A stretch of 64,000 nt of DNA, from the NCBI RefSeq assembly GCF_001591545.1, contig NZ_BCVC01000002.1, forward strand, positions 186,001 through 250,000, written 5' to 3'. The translations under genes and the position numbers were made by a program. Positions 8,796-17,643 of the stretch are shown here, piece by piece (position 1 is the stretch's first letter; each line of letters starts with the position of its first letter). The DNA is from Lederbergia lenta NBRC 16444. Its GTDB lineage: Bacteria; Bacillota; Bacilli; Bacillales; Bacillaceae_C. Below the pieces are notes generated by a model that saw only the letters and a program-made list of their open reading frames with translations, had not been told where the DNA came from and did not search any database.

Positions 8796-9644
8796 TTATT
8801 CTAAACCTGCTTCAGTAAAAACTTTTGTAAATGCTTTTCTTGAACGACCAGCGAGCACTTCATTTGTTTCCGTAGGTTCTTCAATGGATAAAATTTCTTG
8901 AGAAACTACGCCAGTATAGTTAATTTCTTTTAAGCAGCGAAGAAATCCATTTAAATCAATCACTCCTTCACCTGGATATAAACGATCATTATCAAGCACT
9001 TCTTCTACCGGTCCGTCTTTTGCATCATTAAGGTGAACATAAGCAATCTGATGTGGCTTTAATGAAATAATGTCTTCAAGTGTTCCCTCACTCGTATACC
9101 AATGAATGCTATCTAGTACGATTCCAACATTGTCTTCACCAATAATATCTAACCATTCAATTGTAGATTTGATATTCCAGATAAATATATTTTCCCATTT
9201 ATTTCGCAAATGATGTGGTCCAACAAATTCCAATGCTAGGTTGATATCATACTCTTTCAATAACCGGGCAGATGTTCGAATACGTTTCGTAAGGATCATT
9301 AAATGCTCAACGACATTATTGTCAGTTGAAGGCATGAAGTATGTGAAGAAAGTATGGCAACCAAATTGAGCGGCTGTTTTTGCATCAGCTAACAAAAGTT
9401 CTAGGCCATCTCTAAATTCTTCATCGGTTTGTCTCCACTCCACTGGAAAAGCCATAGATCCAATGATAACTCTCTTCTTTTTCAAAAAGGCTTTCGCTTC
9501 GGACAAGCCTTTTTCTGCAACAAAGTTTCTTAAAGCGGATCCACTGGTATCGATAGCTCCAAATCCATTTTCAGAAGCTAAATTAATTAACTCTTCCACA
9601 TTTTCCACATTTGCAAGTCCAGCTTCACTTAAACCTTTAATCAT
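8796..9644 (-). CDS. Sugar phosphate isomerase/epimerase, TIM-barrel (AP endonuclease 2 superfamily)
   Basis: A 282-residue cytoplasmic enzyme of the xylose-isomerase-like TIM-barrel group (IolE/IolH/YcjR type). Metal-ligand segments are visible: LALEFVGP (Glu after beta strand), IVLDSIHWY (Asp/His), YVHLNDA (His) and GVVSQEILS (Glu). The ATG at 9644 is chosen for the GGAGG site 9 bases upstream; the longer open frame lacks one. It is read divergently from a dehydrogenase pseudogene across a region with catabolite-repression-like sites, so the pair probably served oxidation and isomerisation of one sugar or polyol. The substrate is unknown. Confidence 0.85.
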   Translation of the reverse strand: MIKGLSEAGLANVENVEELINLASENGFGAIDTSGSALRNFVAEKGLSEAKAFLKKKRVIIGSMAFPVEWRQTDEEFRDGLELLLADAKTAAQFGCHTFFTYFMPSTDNNVVEHLMILTKRIRTSARLLKEYDINLALEFVGPHHLRNKWENIFIWNIKSTIEWLDIIGEDNVGIVLDSIHWYTSEGTLEDIISLKPHQIAYVHLNDAKDGPVEEVLDNDRLYPGEGVIDLNGFLRCLKEINYTGVVSQEILSIEEPTETNEVLAGRSRKAFTKVFTEAGLE

Positions 9645-9697
9645 ATGTATATTCCTCCAAATAACAATATGGTGTAATCGTCTTCTGAAAGTGGTTT

Positions 9698-9712
9698 CAA
9701 AAAACGTTTTCA
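9698..9712 (-). promoter_or_regulatory. cre-like operator upstream of the isomerase
   Basis: On the minus strand it reads TGAAAACGTTTTTTG, close to the CcpA cre consensus TGWAARCGYTWNCW. It sits about 54 bases upstream of the isomerase ATG, so CcpA or a local LacI-type repressor could act here. Confidence 0.5.
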
Positions 9713-9843
9713 GTAAAAAGTTTATCAGATTGATAGAAACTGTCAAATGTAAAATGGATATTTAAACGAAAATTGTGTTTTTAAGTAATAGTAATGTATA
9801 TAAGAGTGAGAATAAGTAATCTTTCAATAATTCATACAATATA

Positions 9844-9872
9844 TTGACAAGATTATTTTTATATACTAATCT
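9844..9872 (+). promoter_or_regulatory. Sigma-A promoter toward the Gfo/Idh pseudogene
   Basis: TTGACA, 17-base spacer, TAATCT. A cre-like site begins about 17 bases downstream, where it would block early transcription. Confidence 0.65.
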
Positions 9873-9888
9873 GTAAATGAGTTATTTC

Positions 9889-9902
9889 TGAAAGCGCTTT
9901 TG
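9889..9902 (+). promoter_or_regulatory. cre-like operator 1
   Basis: TGAAAGCGCTTTTG matches the cre consensus except near the end, and lies just downstream of the predicted transcription start. Confidence 0.65.
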
Positions 9903-9961
9903 GAAAATTGCGAAACGTATCAGTTGAGATTCAATTTATTGCTTAATTATGATTATGGTAT

Positions 9962-9977
9962 TGGTAAGCGCTTTAAA
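9962..9977 (+). promoter_or_regulatory. cre-like operator 2
   Basis: TGGTAAGCGCTTTAAA has the same AAGCGCTTT core as operator 1, 73 bp further downstream in the leader. Confidence 0.55.
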
Positions 9978-10062
9978 TAGTCAGTTTGGATATATCTAGT
10001 TTATTTTATGAAAGTGAGTCAATAAACATAAGGGGAGATAAACAATGTGAGAAATACGTAAA

Positions 10063-10749
10063 ATGAGGGTAGCAATCATTGGATGTGGAGGGAACGCCAA
10101 TCAAAAACATTTACCTTCATTGGCAAAAGTAGACGATGTAGAGATTGTTGGTTTTTGCGATGTTTTGATTGAGAGGGGTAAAAAGGCTGCAAAAGAGCAG
10201 CTCAGGCGATTCGGCGAAGAGGGCTCCCGACTTGGGGAGTCTTCAGGGACAAAGAAAAACATGGTGGCGGCCCGGTGATTGATATTGGTACTCATACAAT
10301 GGACCTTGGAATCCAGATGAATACAAGGTTGAAGATTCAGCGTTTGGTTATATAAAAATGGAAAACGGAGCTACGATTACGTTAGAAGCGTCGTGGACAT
10401 TAAACTTGCTCGATGAAAAAAAAGAAGCACAAGTTACTCTCTGTGGATTAGAAGCTTAGAAGCTGGAGCAGAGATGTCTGGAAATCCGTACAAAAACGAA
10501 GGCTATGTAACTTTTAACAGTACAAAATATGGACAAAGAATTGAATCGACACAACTCAACCCCCAGGTATTTCTTACTTTGAATGGCGAGAAATGGATAT
10601 GGGTTACCAAGAAGCGAAACAGTGGATCGAAGCTATTCTCAATGACAGTGCGAGCAACTGGTGAAGCTTGAAGAAGATTATGTTGTAACACAAATTTGAA
10701 ATCTATCTATCAATCTGCTGAAACGGGAAAGGCAGTAGAACTGAAATAA
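10063..10749 (+). pseudogene. Gfo/Idh/MocA oxidoreductase, degraded
   Basis: The N-terminal Rossmann motif is intact (RVAIIGCGGNANQKHLPSL, residues 2-20). After about 50 codons the frame jumps to the family motif PVIDIGTHTMDL, normally more than 100 residues later, so a large internal segment is missing. Further fragments lie in shifting frames: DSAFGYIKMENGATITLEASW, then GYQEAKQWIEAILND, then a terminal GKAVELK. Several frameshifts and at least one deletion make an active enzyme impossible. Promoter and cre-like sites upstream still look intact, which suggests recent decay. The intact GPH symporter gene follows 100 bp later. Confidence 0.88.
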
Positions 10750-10850
10750 AAGTATTTTGATGAGAGAAAGATGAAAACTATCTAGCAGAAACAAGTCTAT
10801 ATTGGGTGAGAGTGGAGTTACCAAAATAAATAAACAACGGAGACTAAGAG

Positions 10851-12242
10851 ATGAATCTAACAACGATAAAGACAGATAAGGCAACCTTATCAAACAGGCC
10901 AACTTTACAAGATAAGTTAACTTTAAGAGAGAAAATTAGCTATGGATATGGAGATTTAGCTTCGAACTTTGTTTGGGGAATGGCCACGAGTTATTTACTT
11001 TTCTTTTATACCGATGTTTTCGGTATTTCCGCAGCAGCGGTTGGAACATTATTTCTACTCACGCGGATTTGGGATGCCATCAACGACCCTCTTATGGGAG
11101 TCTTAATTGACCGAACAAATAGCAAGCATGGGAAAGCGCGTCCTTATCTATTGTGGATGGCAGTTCCATTTGGAATATTAAGTGTATTAACCTTTATTAC
11201 ACCCAATTTTACGGATACAGGGAAGTTAGTCTATGCCTATATTACGTACACTTTACTAGGGATGATTTACACTGCTATTAATTTACCGTATGGTACTTTA
11301 ATGACAATGATGACGAGAGATTCGGGTGAAAAAGCACAATTAGGTAGTTTTCGTTCAATTGGTAGATCCATAGGTGGTATTATTGTAGCTGCTTTAACTT
11401 TGCCATTGGCTAGTTACCTTGGAAAAGGAAGTCTACAAGTTGGATTTCCATTTGTGATGACAATTTATTCAATTATTGGGATTGTCCTGTTTTTATTAGT
11501 CTTTAAAAATTGTAAAGAAAAGATTACTCAATCGATTAAAAAGGAGAAAATGCCAAATCTAAAAAAATCTATTAGGCAAATGTTTAGAAATCAACCATGG
11601 GTGGTTTCCGCAGTCAACGTACTATTGTGGTTTGTTCGTTTGGGGGTAATGAACGCAATCCTTATTTATTATGTGAACTATGTGCTCGACAAACCACATA
11701 TGGTACCGGTCTATTTAACTCTGCTAAATGTCGCTAACCTAGTAGGAGCAGTTATTGCACCATACTTAATTAAGAGATTAGGAAATAGAAATTCAAGTAT
11801 CGGTATGTATTCAATCGTAGTAGTATTATTAGTCTTACTATTTTTCGTTGAAGGTCAATCTACCATTCTTTTTGCTTTATTATTCTTCTTTATTAACGTA
11901 CTCATTGGATTCGGTGAGCCAGCGAACTTAACTATGTTAGGGGATAGTATTGATTATCAAGAGTGGAAATATGGCGAGCGTACTGAAGGATTGCTTTACT
12001 CAGCATACAGTTTTGCAACAAAATTTGGGGTTGCTATTGGATCCGCATTCGTAGCATATGCCTTAGGATGGGTAGGTTATAATCCAGATGCTATATCAGA
12101 CAATGCGATTAGTATGATTAGAATATTAATGATATTGGCACCGATTATACTCACCGTATTGGAAATTTTCGTTTTAATGTTCTACAAACTAGATAAAACG
12201 CATGGGCAAATTACAAAAGAAATAGCCGAGCGCAATCTATGA
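10851..12242 (+). CDS. GPH-family sugar:cation symporter (MelB-like, MFS)
   Basis: A 463-residue membrane transporter with 12 predicted helices. The GPH signature is clear: YGYGDLASNFVWG, RIWDAINDPLMGVLIDRT and GKARPYLLW in the first half, and GEPANLTMLGDSIDYQEWKYGERTEG in the second. Family members import glycosides, pentosides or hexuronides with Na+ or H+. Its ribosome-binding site is GGAG before the ATG at 10,851. It follows the dehydrogenase pseudogene and may share its cre-controlled promoter. A cre-like TGTAAACGGTTGAT stands just past the stop codon. The substrate may be the sugar handled by the divergent isomerase. Confidence 0.92.
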   Translation: MNLTTIKTDKATLSNRPTLQDKLTLREKISYGYGDLASNFVWGMATSYLLFFYTDVFGISAAAVGTLFLLTRIWDAINDPLMGVLIDRTNSKHGKARPYLLWMAVPFGILSVLTFITPNFTDTGKLVYAYITYTLLGMIYTAINLPYGTLMTMMTRDSGEKAQLGSFRSIGRSIGGIIVAALTLPLASYLGKGSLQVGFPFVMTIYSIIGIVLFLLVFKNCKEKITQSIKKEKMPNLKKSIRQMFRNQPWVVSAVNVLLWFVRLGVMNAILIYYVNYVLDKPHMVPVYLTLLNVANLVGAVIAPYLIKRLGNRNSSIGMYSIVVVLLVLLFFVEGQSTILFALLFFFINVLIGFGEPANLTMLGDSIDYQEWKYGERTEGLLYSAYSFATKFGVAIGSAFVAYALGWVGYNPDAISDNAISMIRILMILAPIILTVLEIFVLMFYKLDKTHGQITKEIAERNL

Positions 12243-12327
12243 CGAAGAAAAAATGTAAACGGTTGATCATATAGCGAAAAGAAAGGATAAAAGTTGGAAT
12301 TCAATTGGAACTAAGTAATATTTATGT

Positions 12328-12373
12328 AGACTCCCTAAACGTCGATTTCAACCGATCTTTAGAGAGTCTTTTT
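12328..12373 (+). terminator. Terminator after the GPH symporter
   Basis: AGACTCCCTAAA and TTTAGAGAGTCT form a 12-bp stem with one mismatch, followed by T residues. Confidence 0.88.
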
Positions 12374-12556
12374 ATATATAAAGATAGTATTCTAAAAGAT
12401 TTCAATTCCTATTATCAGATTTGACAATTTATCTAATGACATCCATTTTCTAATAAAATTACCATTTATAATTATTAAAATACTTAGGTAAAAATAACTG
12501 ATCATTCTATTCTTATGTATCGCATATTTTTTGCGAAAATGAAATTTTATTCAAAA

Positions 12557-12574
12557 TAAGATTAAAAAATCTTA
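12557..12574. promoter_or_regulatory. Palindrome upstream of the M20 hydrolase
   Basis: TAAGATT-AAAA-AATCTTA is a perfect inverted repeat about 85 bp before the hydrolase start. It could be the operator of the RpiR regulator encoded nearby. No second copy was found before the PTS genes, so this is tentative. Confidence 0.35.
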
Positions 12575-12658
12575 ATACATGACATGTGTTGTTCCTCTAT
12601 TTTTCTAGTGCTACGATTATTCCAGATATCTACTATGTGTTTGAAAGGAATGAAAAAT

Positions 12659-13918
12659 ATGAAGGTTAATCTGGATAGAATAATTAAAGATATTGAGACA
12701 TTAGCTACCTTTACTGCAACTCCAGGCAATGGAGTTACAAGGTCATCATATTCTCACGAAGATAAAGTAGCAAAAGAATATTTGAAAACTGAGATGGAGA
12801 AAATTGGTTTAAAAGTATGGGAAGATGGATTCTCCACTTTATTTGGACGTAGAGAAGGAAAAAATCCTGACGCACCTGTAATTATGATTGGTTCACATTA
12901 TGATTCCGTCGTAAATGGTGGAGCTTTTGATGGGGTTGCCGGCACTGTCGCAGCCTTGGAAATTATGCGTGTTTTACATGAAAATAACATTAAAAATGAA
13001 TATCCGATAGAAATCATAGCAATGAACGCGGAAGAAGGAGAAACATTTGGACCAGGTACTGGGGTCTCCAATTCTAGGGCAATGGTCGGAACTTTAACAG
13101 AGAAAGAATTAGATACAGTTAGAAATAGACATGGATTAACGAAAAGAGAAGCGATGAAAGAATACGGTCTGATTCCTGATTTAGAAGCTGCTAAAAGGGA
13201 AAAAGGTTCGATTAAAAACTTCATCGAGCTTCATATAGAGCAAGCACCGATTCTAGATAATAATAATATTGATATCGGTTTAGTTGAGTATCTCCCTGGA
13301 ATAGGCAGATATAAGATTAAGTTTCATGGCAAATTAGCAGATTCTACCGCACCAATGGATACTAGACAAGATGCAATGATAGCTGCGTCAAAATTTGTTT
13401 TAGCAGTTAATCAACTTGTCAAATCATTAGGACCTGGAATTGCAGGAATGGTAGGAGAAATGGAAATATCACCTAATTCCCACCAATTTGTTCCGGAATA
13501 TGTTCAAGCTAAAGTGGAAATAAGAACCTTTGATGTAGAAACGCTCAAAGATGTTAATTTACGCGATTTACTAATGGCAGAAATAAAGTCTATTCAAGAA
13601 GAGACGAATGTGGAAATAGAATTAATAGAAATGGCTCGAATCGGCTATAGCAATCCAACTCCTCCTAGTGTGATGGTAAAAGAAAATGTTGATAAAATGG
13701 AGGATATTTGTAAGGACTTAGGTTATAAGTATACGATTATCAATAACGGAACCGGACATGATGCAATGATTATGACTGATTTCGCTCCTACTAATTTTAT
13801 ATATGTACCAAGTAAAAATGGCATTTCACATCATCCGGATGAATGGACAGATTATGAAGATATAAAAAAAGGAATAGATGTGATGTTACATTTAGTAATG
13901 GATCTATGTAAAGAATAG
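12659..13918 (+). CDS. M20-family amidohydrolase (N-carbamoyl-L-amino-acid hydrolase/allantoate amidohydrolase type)
   Basis: A 419-residue dimetal hydrolase of the hydantoinase/carbamoylase family. Metal ligands are in place: GSHYDSV (H80), GAFDGVAG (D91), NAEEGETFGP (E125/E126), ELHIEQAP (H192), with NGTGHDAM and ISHHPDEW completing the C-terminal site. Relatives cleave N-carbamoyl amino acids, allantoate or ureidoglycolate. The ATG at 12,659 has AGGA nine bases upstream and gives the usual N-terminus; upstream in-frame codons are ignored. It is followed by a lone PTS EIIA gene, an unusual partner, so it may act on an N-acylated or N-carbamoylated sugar imported by the PTS. That role is inference. 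Confidence 0.87.
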   Translation: MKVNLDRIIKDIETLATFTATPGNGVTRSSYSHEDKVAKEYLKTEMEKIGLKVWEDGFSTLFGRREGKNPDAPVIMIGSHYDSVVNGGAFDGVAGTVAALEIMRVLHENNIKNEYPIEIIAMNAEEGETFGPGTGVSNSRAMVGTLTEKELDTVRNRHGLTKREAMKEYGLIPDLEAAKREKGSIKNFIELHIEQAPILDNNNIDIGLVEYLPGIGRYKIKFHGKLADSTAPMDTRQDAMIAASKFVLAVNQLVKSLGPGIAGMVGEMEISPNSHQFVPEYVQAKVEIRTFDVETLKDVNLRDLLMAEIKSIQEETNVEIELIEMARIGYSNPTPPSVMVKENVDKMEDICKDLGYKYTIINNGTGHDAMIMTDFAPTNFIYVPSKNGISHHPDEWTDYEDIKKGIDVMLHLVMDLCKE

Positions 13919-14081
13919 ATGTTGAACCATCCATGGCGGGAATATATTAAGTTCTCATATTCCTGTCCATTGACCAATCATTTAATAGTTATTGTTCAAA
14001 CTTAGGAAATGGTAGGTCTTTCAAAGGAAGAAAATCCATTTGGCTATTTTGATAGAAAAACATTATACGGGAGGGAAATTG

Positions 14082-14561
14082 ATGTTTAACTTTTTAAAAA
14101 AGAATAATAAACTGGAAATAAAAGCTCCAATTATTGGAACAGGACGTCCTCTTTCTGATGTACCTGATGAAGTATTTGCTTCAAAAATGATGGGAGATGG
14201 AATAGCTTTTGAACCATCGGAAGGTATTTTATATGCACCAATGGACGGGGAGATTGTTCAGGTATTTCCAACTTTGCATGCTGTGGGAATCAAATCAAAT
14301 AATGGTTTGGAAATATTGCTGCATATAGGAATAGACACGGTAAACTTATCTGGCGAGGGTTTTGAGAGTTTTGTAAACGCTGGCGACAAGGTTACTGCTG
14401 GCCAGAAGTTAATCTCATTTGATATAAATCTCATCAAGGAAAAGGCTAAATCTGTGATTACACCTCTTATCATCACGAATATGGACGAAGTGGCGAACAT
14501 AGAGCATCACTATGGTGCTACAACGGAAGACTCGGTCGTTTTAACAATAACTTTAAATTAA
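14082..14561 (+). CDS. PTS EIIA component, glucose type (Crr-like)
   Basis: A 159-residue soluble EIIA domain. The phosphorylated His81 lies in LEILLHIGIDTV and the assisting His66 in PTLHAVGI; the MGDGIAFEP and APMDGEIV segments are typical of the family. It probably passes phosphate from HPr to the EIICB protein encoded at 6205-7791, which lacks its own EIIA. The ATG at 14,082 follows GGGAGGG by 6-7 bases. It lies downstream of the M20 hydrolase on the same strand. Confidence 0.92.
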   Translation: MFNFLKKNNKLEIKAPIIGTGRPLSDVPDEVFASKMMGDGIAFEPSEGILYAPMDGEIVQVFPTLHAVGIKSNNGLEILLHIGIDTVNLSGEGFESFVNAGDKVTAGQKLISFDINLIKEKAKSVITPLIITNMDEVANIEHHYGATTEDSVVLTITLN

Positions 14562-14573
14562 GTAAAAATATAA

Positions 14574-14611
14574 TAAAAAACGGAGAGTTATCAATAGGAT
14601 GATAACCTCCG
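14574..14611 (-). terminator. Terminator of the RpiR gene
   Basis: CGGAG-GTTATC/GATAAC-CTCCG hairpin, each arm with one odd base; on the minus strand it is followed by six T. It may also stop the convergent EIIA transcript. Confidence 0.8.
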
Positions 14612-14621
14612 CCGATGTTAT

Positions 14622-15392
14622 TCAATCTTCTCTCACATAGTTGATAAATCCTTCATACAATAGACTTAATACTAGATTTAATGTAACAAAAGAAGAATTG
14701 TTTAATTGGCTAACTTTATTTAGATTTGAGACCTGATAATAAAGGTTATAATTTGCTAAATAAGCTAATTCATTTCTTGAAAAAACAGTTACTGAAACCA
14801 TTGGTACTTGCCTTACTGCAATATTTTTTATCATCGAATCAATGGATTTCATATTTCCGGATAAAGAGGCAACCAATAATAAATCATTTGGAGTAATGGT
14901 TTGAGAGATTAATTCAAGTTCGGTTTTGCTAGGTATAATATTTAAATAAATATTATGATTTAATAAGCATCTTGAAAATTCCTTAAGCATTAAATTTTGC
15001 CCATAACCGGTTCCGTAAGCAAAAATGCGATTTGACTCTAAAAATAATTGATAAATTTTTTCTAAGCTTTTATCTTGTTCAAACAGTTTAATCGTTTCTT
15101 TCACATCTTTTAGTATAACTGAACTATTGAAGTATTGATTATTAGGCACTTTTGTTTCTTTTATTCGATCGGCCTCTTCTTTTAAAAAGTAACGAAATTC
15201 ACTGTAGCCATCAAAGCTCAGTTTTTTTGTCGTTCTAATAATAGTAGAAGGGGAGACATTACAATACTTTGCTATTTCTGTGACGGTTTTATCTTTACAT
15301 AATTCGATATTTTGACTAATGTAACTGATTACATGTAAGTCGTTACTGTTTAATTGATCATAATATTTATTAATCAACGCTTCTAAATTCAT
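14622..15392 (-). CDS. RpiR-family transcriptional regulator
   Basis: A 256-residue regulator with an N-terminal RpiR helix-turn-helix (residues 35-75; TVTEIAKYCNVSPSTIIRTTKKL) and a C-terminal SIS sugar-phosphate-binding domain (about 105-240; YGTGYGQNL, LLLVASLSGN). The family usually senses phosphosugars and controls amino-sugar or sugar-acid catabolism. The ATG at 15,392 is chosen because AGGGGGT lies about 10 bases upstream; the in-frame ATG at 15,425 has no site. It faces the hydrolase-EIIA pair and is the likely regulator of the PTS genes in this island. Confidence 0.9.
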   Translation of the reverse strand: MNLEALINKYYDQLNSNDLHVISYISQNIELCKDKTVTEIAKYCNVSPSTIIRTTKKLSFDGYSEFRYFLKEEADRIKETKVPNNQYFNSSVILKDVKETIKLFEQDKSLEKIYQLFLESNRIFAYGTGYGQNLMLKEFSRCLLNHNIYLNIIPSKTELELISQTITPNDLLLVASLSGNMKSIDSMIKNIAVRQVPMVSVTVFSRNELAYLANYNLYYQVSNLNKVSQLNNSSFVTLNLVLSLLYEGFINYVRED

Positions 15393-15563
15393 TTTCAGGT
15401 GACCCCCTAATTGTTCCGTATTCATTCTAAAATGTATCGAAGGTCCATAAATAACCTAGTCTTAATAGAGTAGCTCTTTCTACATATTATAGCATACTCG
15501 ATATGGTTTCTATACCGAGATAATTATAGCGAAATTAATCTTTACACCACGGGAGAGTGAATT

Positions 15564-15684
15564 ACCGTTGATTTCCGATTCAGTGAGGCGCTTTCCGGGG
15601 GGGCGGTGTGCGGTGAGCTTCCTGCGGGATCTCACCTGACACGCTGATCCCCTCGGAGTCGCCACCTTACGCATTAATTAACTT
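15564..15684. repeat. GC-rich palindromic intergenic repeat
   Basis: A sharply GC-rich 120-bp block in AT-rich surroundings, starting CCGTTGATTTCCG, with GGTGAGC and TCTCACC paired across CCTGCGGG, and ending near CGGAGTCGCC. From memory this resembles a repeat that recurs between genes in several Bacillaceae genomes. No second full copy is in this window. It might be a mobile palindromic element or a structured RNA. Confidence 0.5.
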
Positions 15685-15762
15685 GATTCTCTTTTTCTCC
15701 TAGTAATTAATTGTTCCATTTGTTTGTGATTCACATTCTTATTGACATATACCAATAATTAA

Positions 15763-15806
15763 AATAAGAGGTCGAAAAGTATATGCTTTTCGCCTCTTAT
15801 TTTTTA
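15763..15806 (+). terminator. Orphan terminator hairpin
   Basis: AATAAGAGGTCGAAAAG and CTTTTCGCCTCTTATT form a strong stem with a 6-base loop and six T. No plus-strand gene ends nearby; it might insulate the downstream operon or end a small RNA. Confidence 0.75.
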
Positions 15807-15840
15807 TCCGTATAACTGAATATAAAGATTATGTGAATTA

Positions 15841-15857
15841 TTAACAAGATATTAACA
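15841..15857 (+). promoter_or_regulatory. Pho-box-like direct repeat
   Basis: Two perfect TTAACA hexamers stand 11 bp apart (15,841 and 15,852), the spacing used by the phosphate-starvation regulator PhoP in Bacillus. They lie about 185 bp upstream of the isomerase-surE-transporter operon. Only one hexamer pair is clear, while strong PhoP promoters often have two pairs. Confidence 0.5.
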
Positions 15858-16041
15858 ATTGTCGGCCATTATTTTCCTGAAAGCACGATCGAGCAACACG
15901 CTTAAATCTTTTCTATATTGGAGAAACTTTACAATCTCCACAATGGAAATTGGCTTTATCTTAATATAGCTCCTCTATGATTAATCTATGAGCAGGAGAA
16001 ACACCTTGTTCTTTATTAAACACTTGATGGGAGGAAACGCG

Positions 16042-16839
16042 ATGGATCAGCTAAGAATCGCCTCAACATTATGTTGGGCCTATAAGATAGAGGATGTTCT
16101 GCAAATTGCAAGCCGGTTTCAAATAGGTGGTGTTGAAGTGTGGGCGGATCATTTTTGGTTTTACGATTCGGATCCTAAACAGGTGAATCAAATTCGTGAA
16201 GAGTCTGGACAAAAATTAACGATGCATGCTTCAAGTTGGGACTTAAATATTTGCGCCCTTAATCAAGGAGTTAGAGAACAATCGATCGGTGAAATCAAAA
16301 AGTCAATATTATTAGCTGAACAAATAGGGGCTGATAATATTACACTTCATCCTGGGAAAAAGACGCTTGTTTCCTTGAGCCAATCCATGCATATGGAATT
16401 ATTATTTGAAGGATTGCATGATATTGTCTCCTTCGCCAAGGGTAAAGGGAAGACGCTGTCTTTAGAGCTAATGGAACCAATTCCTAAAGAATTTATTGTT
16501 TCACCTAATATTATTAATCGAGTAACTGGAGTATTTCAACCCGATCTACAAACGACCTTTGATGTCGCCCATATTTCGCTTACAGAGGATGTGTACGAAC
16601 AATGGTTACAAACATTATATGTGAATAAAATCCATATTAGTGATGTGAGCAAACATCAACTTCACATTCCACTTGGTGACGGTATTTTACCAACTAATAC
16701 ACTGTTGAGATTTTTACAAATGCAAGATGTTCCAATTGTAATCGAAGGGTTTGATCCTAGCGTTGGATTAGCCTGGCTACGAAGAAACATGCAATTTTTC
16801 GAAACCATTGCTTCGAAAAAAAGAGAGGTGTTTTTTTGA
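16042..16839 (+). CDS. Sugar phosphate isomerase/epimerase, TIM-barrel
   Basis: A 265-residue xylose-isomerase-like TIM-barrel protein. Candidate metal ligands are in LTMHASSWD, NITLHPGKK, LSLELMEP, TFDVAHIS, KIHISDV and IVIEGFDP. It is the first gene of a five-gene operon and overlaps surE by four bases. The ATG at 16,042 follows GGGAGGA by six bases, preferred over the upstream frame. The reaction is unknown; with SurE and the importer it may process an imported sugar phosphate or phosphodiester. Confidence 0.82.
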   Translation: MDQLRIASTLCWAYKIEDVLQIASRFQIGGVEVWADHFWFYDSDPKQVNQIREESGQKLTMHASSWDLNICALNQGVREQSIGEIKKSILLAEQIGADNITLHPGKKTLVSLSQSMHMELLFEGLHDIVSFAKGKGKTLSLELMEPIPKEFIVSPNIINRVTGVFQPDLQTTFDVAHISLTEDVYEQWLQTLYVNKIHISDVSKHQLHIPLGDGILPTNTLLRFLQMQDVPIVIEGFDPSVGLAWLRRNMQFFETIASKKREVFF

Positions 16840-17642
16840 ACATATTAATTACGAATGATGATGGAATTTTTGCACCAGGCGTGGAAGCATTAACAGAAAC
16901 ACTACAACATTTTGCTGATGTGTATGTATGTTGTCCCGACCAAGAGCGAAGTGCAATTGGACATTCGATTACGCTAAGAAATCCCCTGAAAGCAAAGCCG
17001 GTGGATATCTTTCCTAAAGCGAAAGCAGCATGGTGTATAAACGGTACACCTTCAGATTGTGTGAAAGTGGCAATGGAAGTCCTCATGCCCGAGCCGCCTG
17101 ATATCGTGTTTTCAGGTATTAATCTAGGGCCTAATGTCGGTCGAGATATATTTTATTCAGGGACGATGGCTGGAGCAGTTGAGGCTTCGTTGTACCAAAT
17201 CCCATCCGTGTCTGTTTCACTTCATGCGTTCAACGAAAAGGACGTAAATTATTATAGAACAAAACAAATTTTATATGAAGTGGTTGAAACTATATTGCAA
17301 AATAGTATTCCAAAAGGCGTGATCTTGAATATTAATCTCCCAAATGTATCGAAGGATACATGCAAAGGTATTGTCATCCTTCCTTTAGATATGAGTATTT
17401 CTCGATATCAATATGTTGGTTTAAATGACCCGCATGGACATGTTTATTTTTGGCTAAAAGATGAATGGGAGCAATTATATAATTTCGATGATCAAAGTGA
17501 TTTTAAATATGTGAAAGACGCTTATGTGACGATATCACCGATAGAATATCAATTTGAAAATAAAAGAAAGTCAGATAGAATCAGTCGCTGGTTTCGTGAT
17601 CACCCATTAAACATAAAAACTCGTATAAAGGAAGGGGTATAA
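16836..17642 (+). CDS. surE: SurE-type 5'/3'-nucleotidase (phosphatase)
   Basis: A 268-residue SurE-family metal-dependent phosphatase that removes phosphate from nucleoside monophosphates and related phosphoesters. The start is TTG, overlapping the preceding stop codon (TTGA), with GAGAGGTG upstream. Family motifs: ITNDDG (D8, D9), RSAIGHSITL, NGTPSDCVKV, SGINLGPNVGRDIFYSGTMAGA. SurE is usually a housekeeping gene linked to pcm or nlpD in proteobacteria; most bacilli are not known for it, so its place in a transport operon is notable. It is probably cytoplasmic, as no signal peptide is seen. Confidence 0.92.
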   Translation: MNILITNDDGIFAPGVEALTETLQHFADVYVCCPDQERSAIGHSITLRNPLKAKPVDIFPKAKAAWCINGTPSDCVKVAMEVLMPEPPDIVFSGINLGPNVGRDIFYSGTMAGAVEASLYQIPSVSVSLHAFNEKDVNYYRTKQILYEVVETILQNSIPKGVILNINLPNVSKDTCKGIVILPLDMSISRYQYVGLNDPHGHVYFWLKDEWEQLYNFDDQSDFKYVKDAYVTISPIEYQFENKRKSDRISRWFRDHPLNIKTRIKEGV

Positions 17643-17643
17643 C

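Noticed and set aside
15763-15806. A promoter plus small RNA ending in this hairpin
   Set aside because: A TTGACA is present upstream, but no -10 box lies at a proper distance from it.
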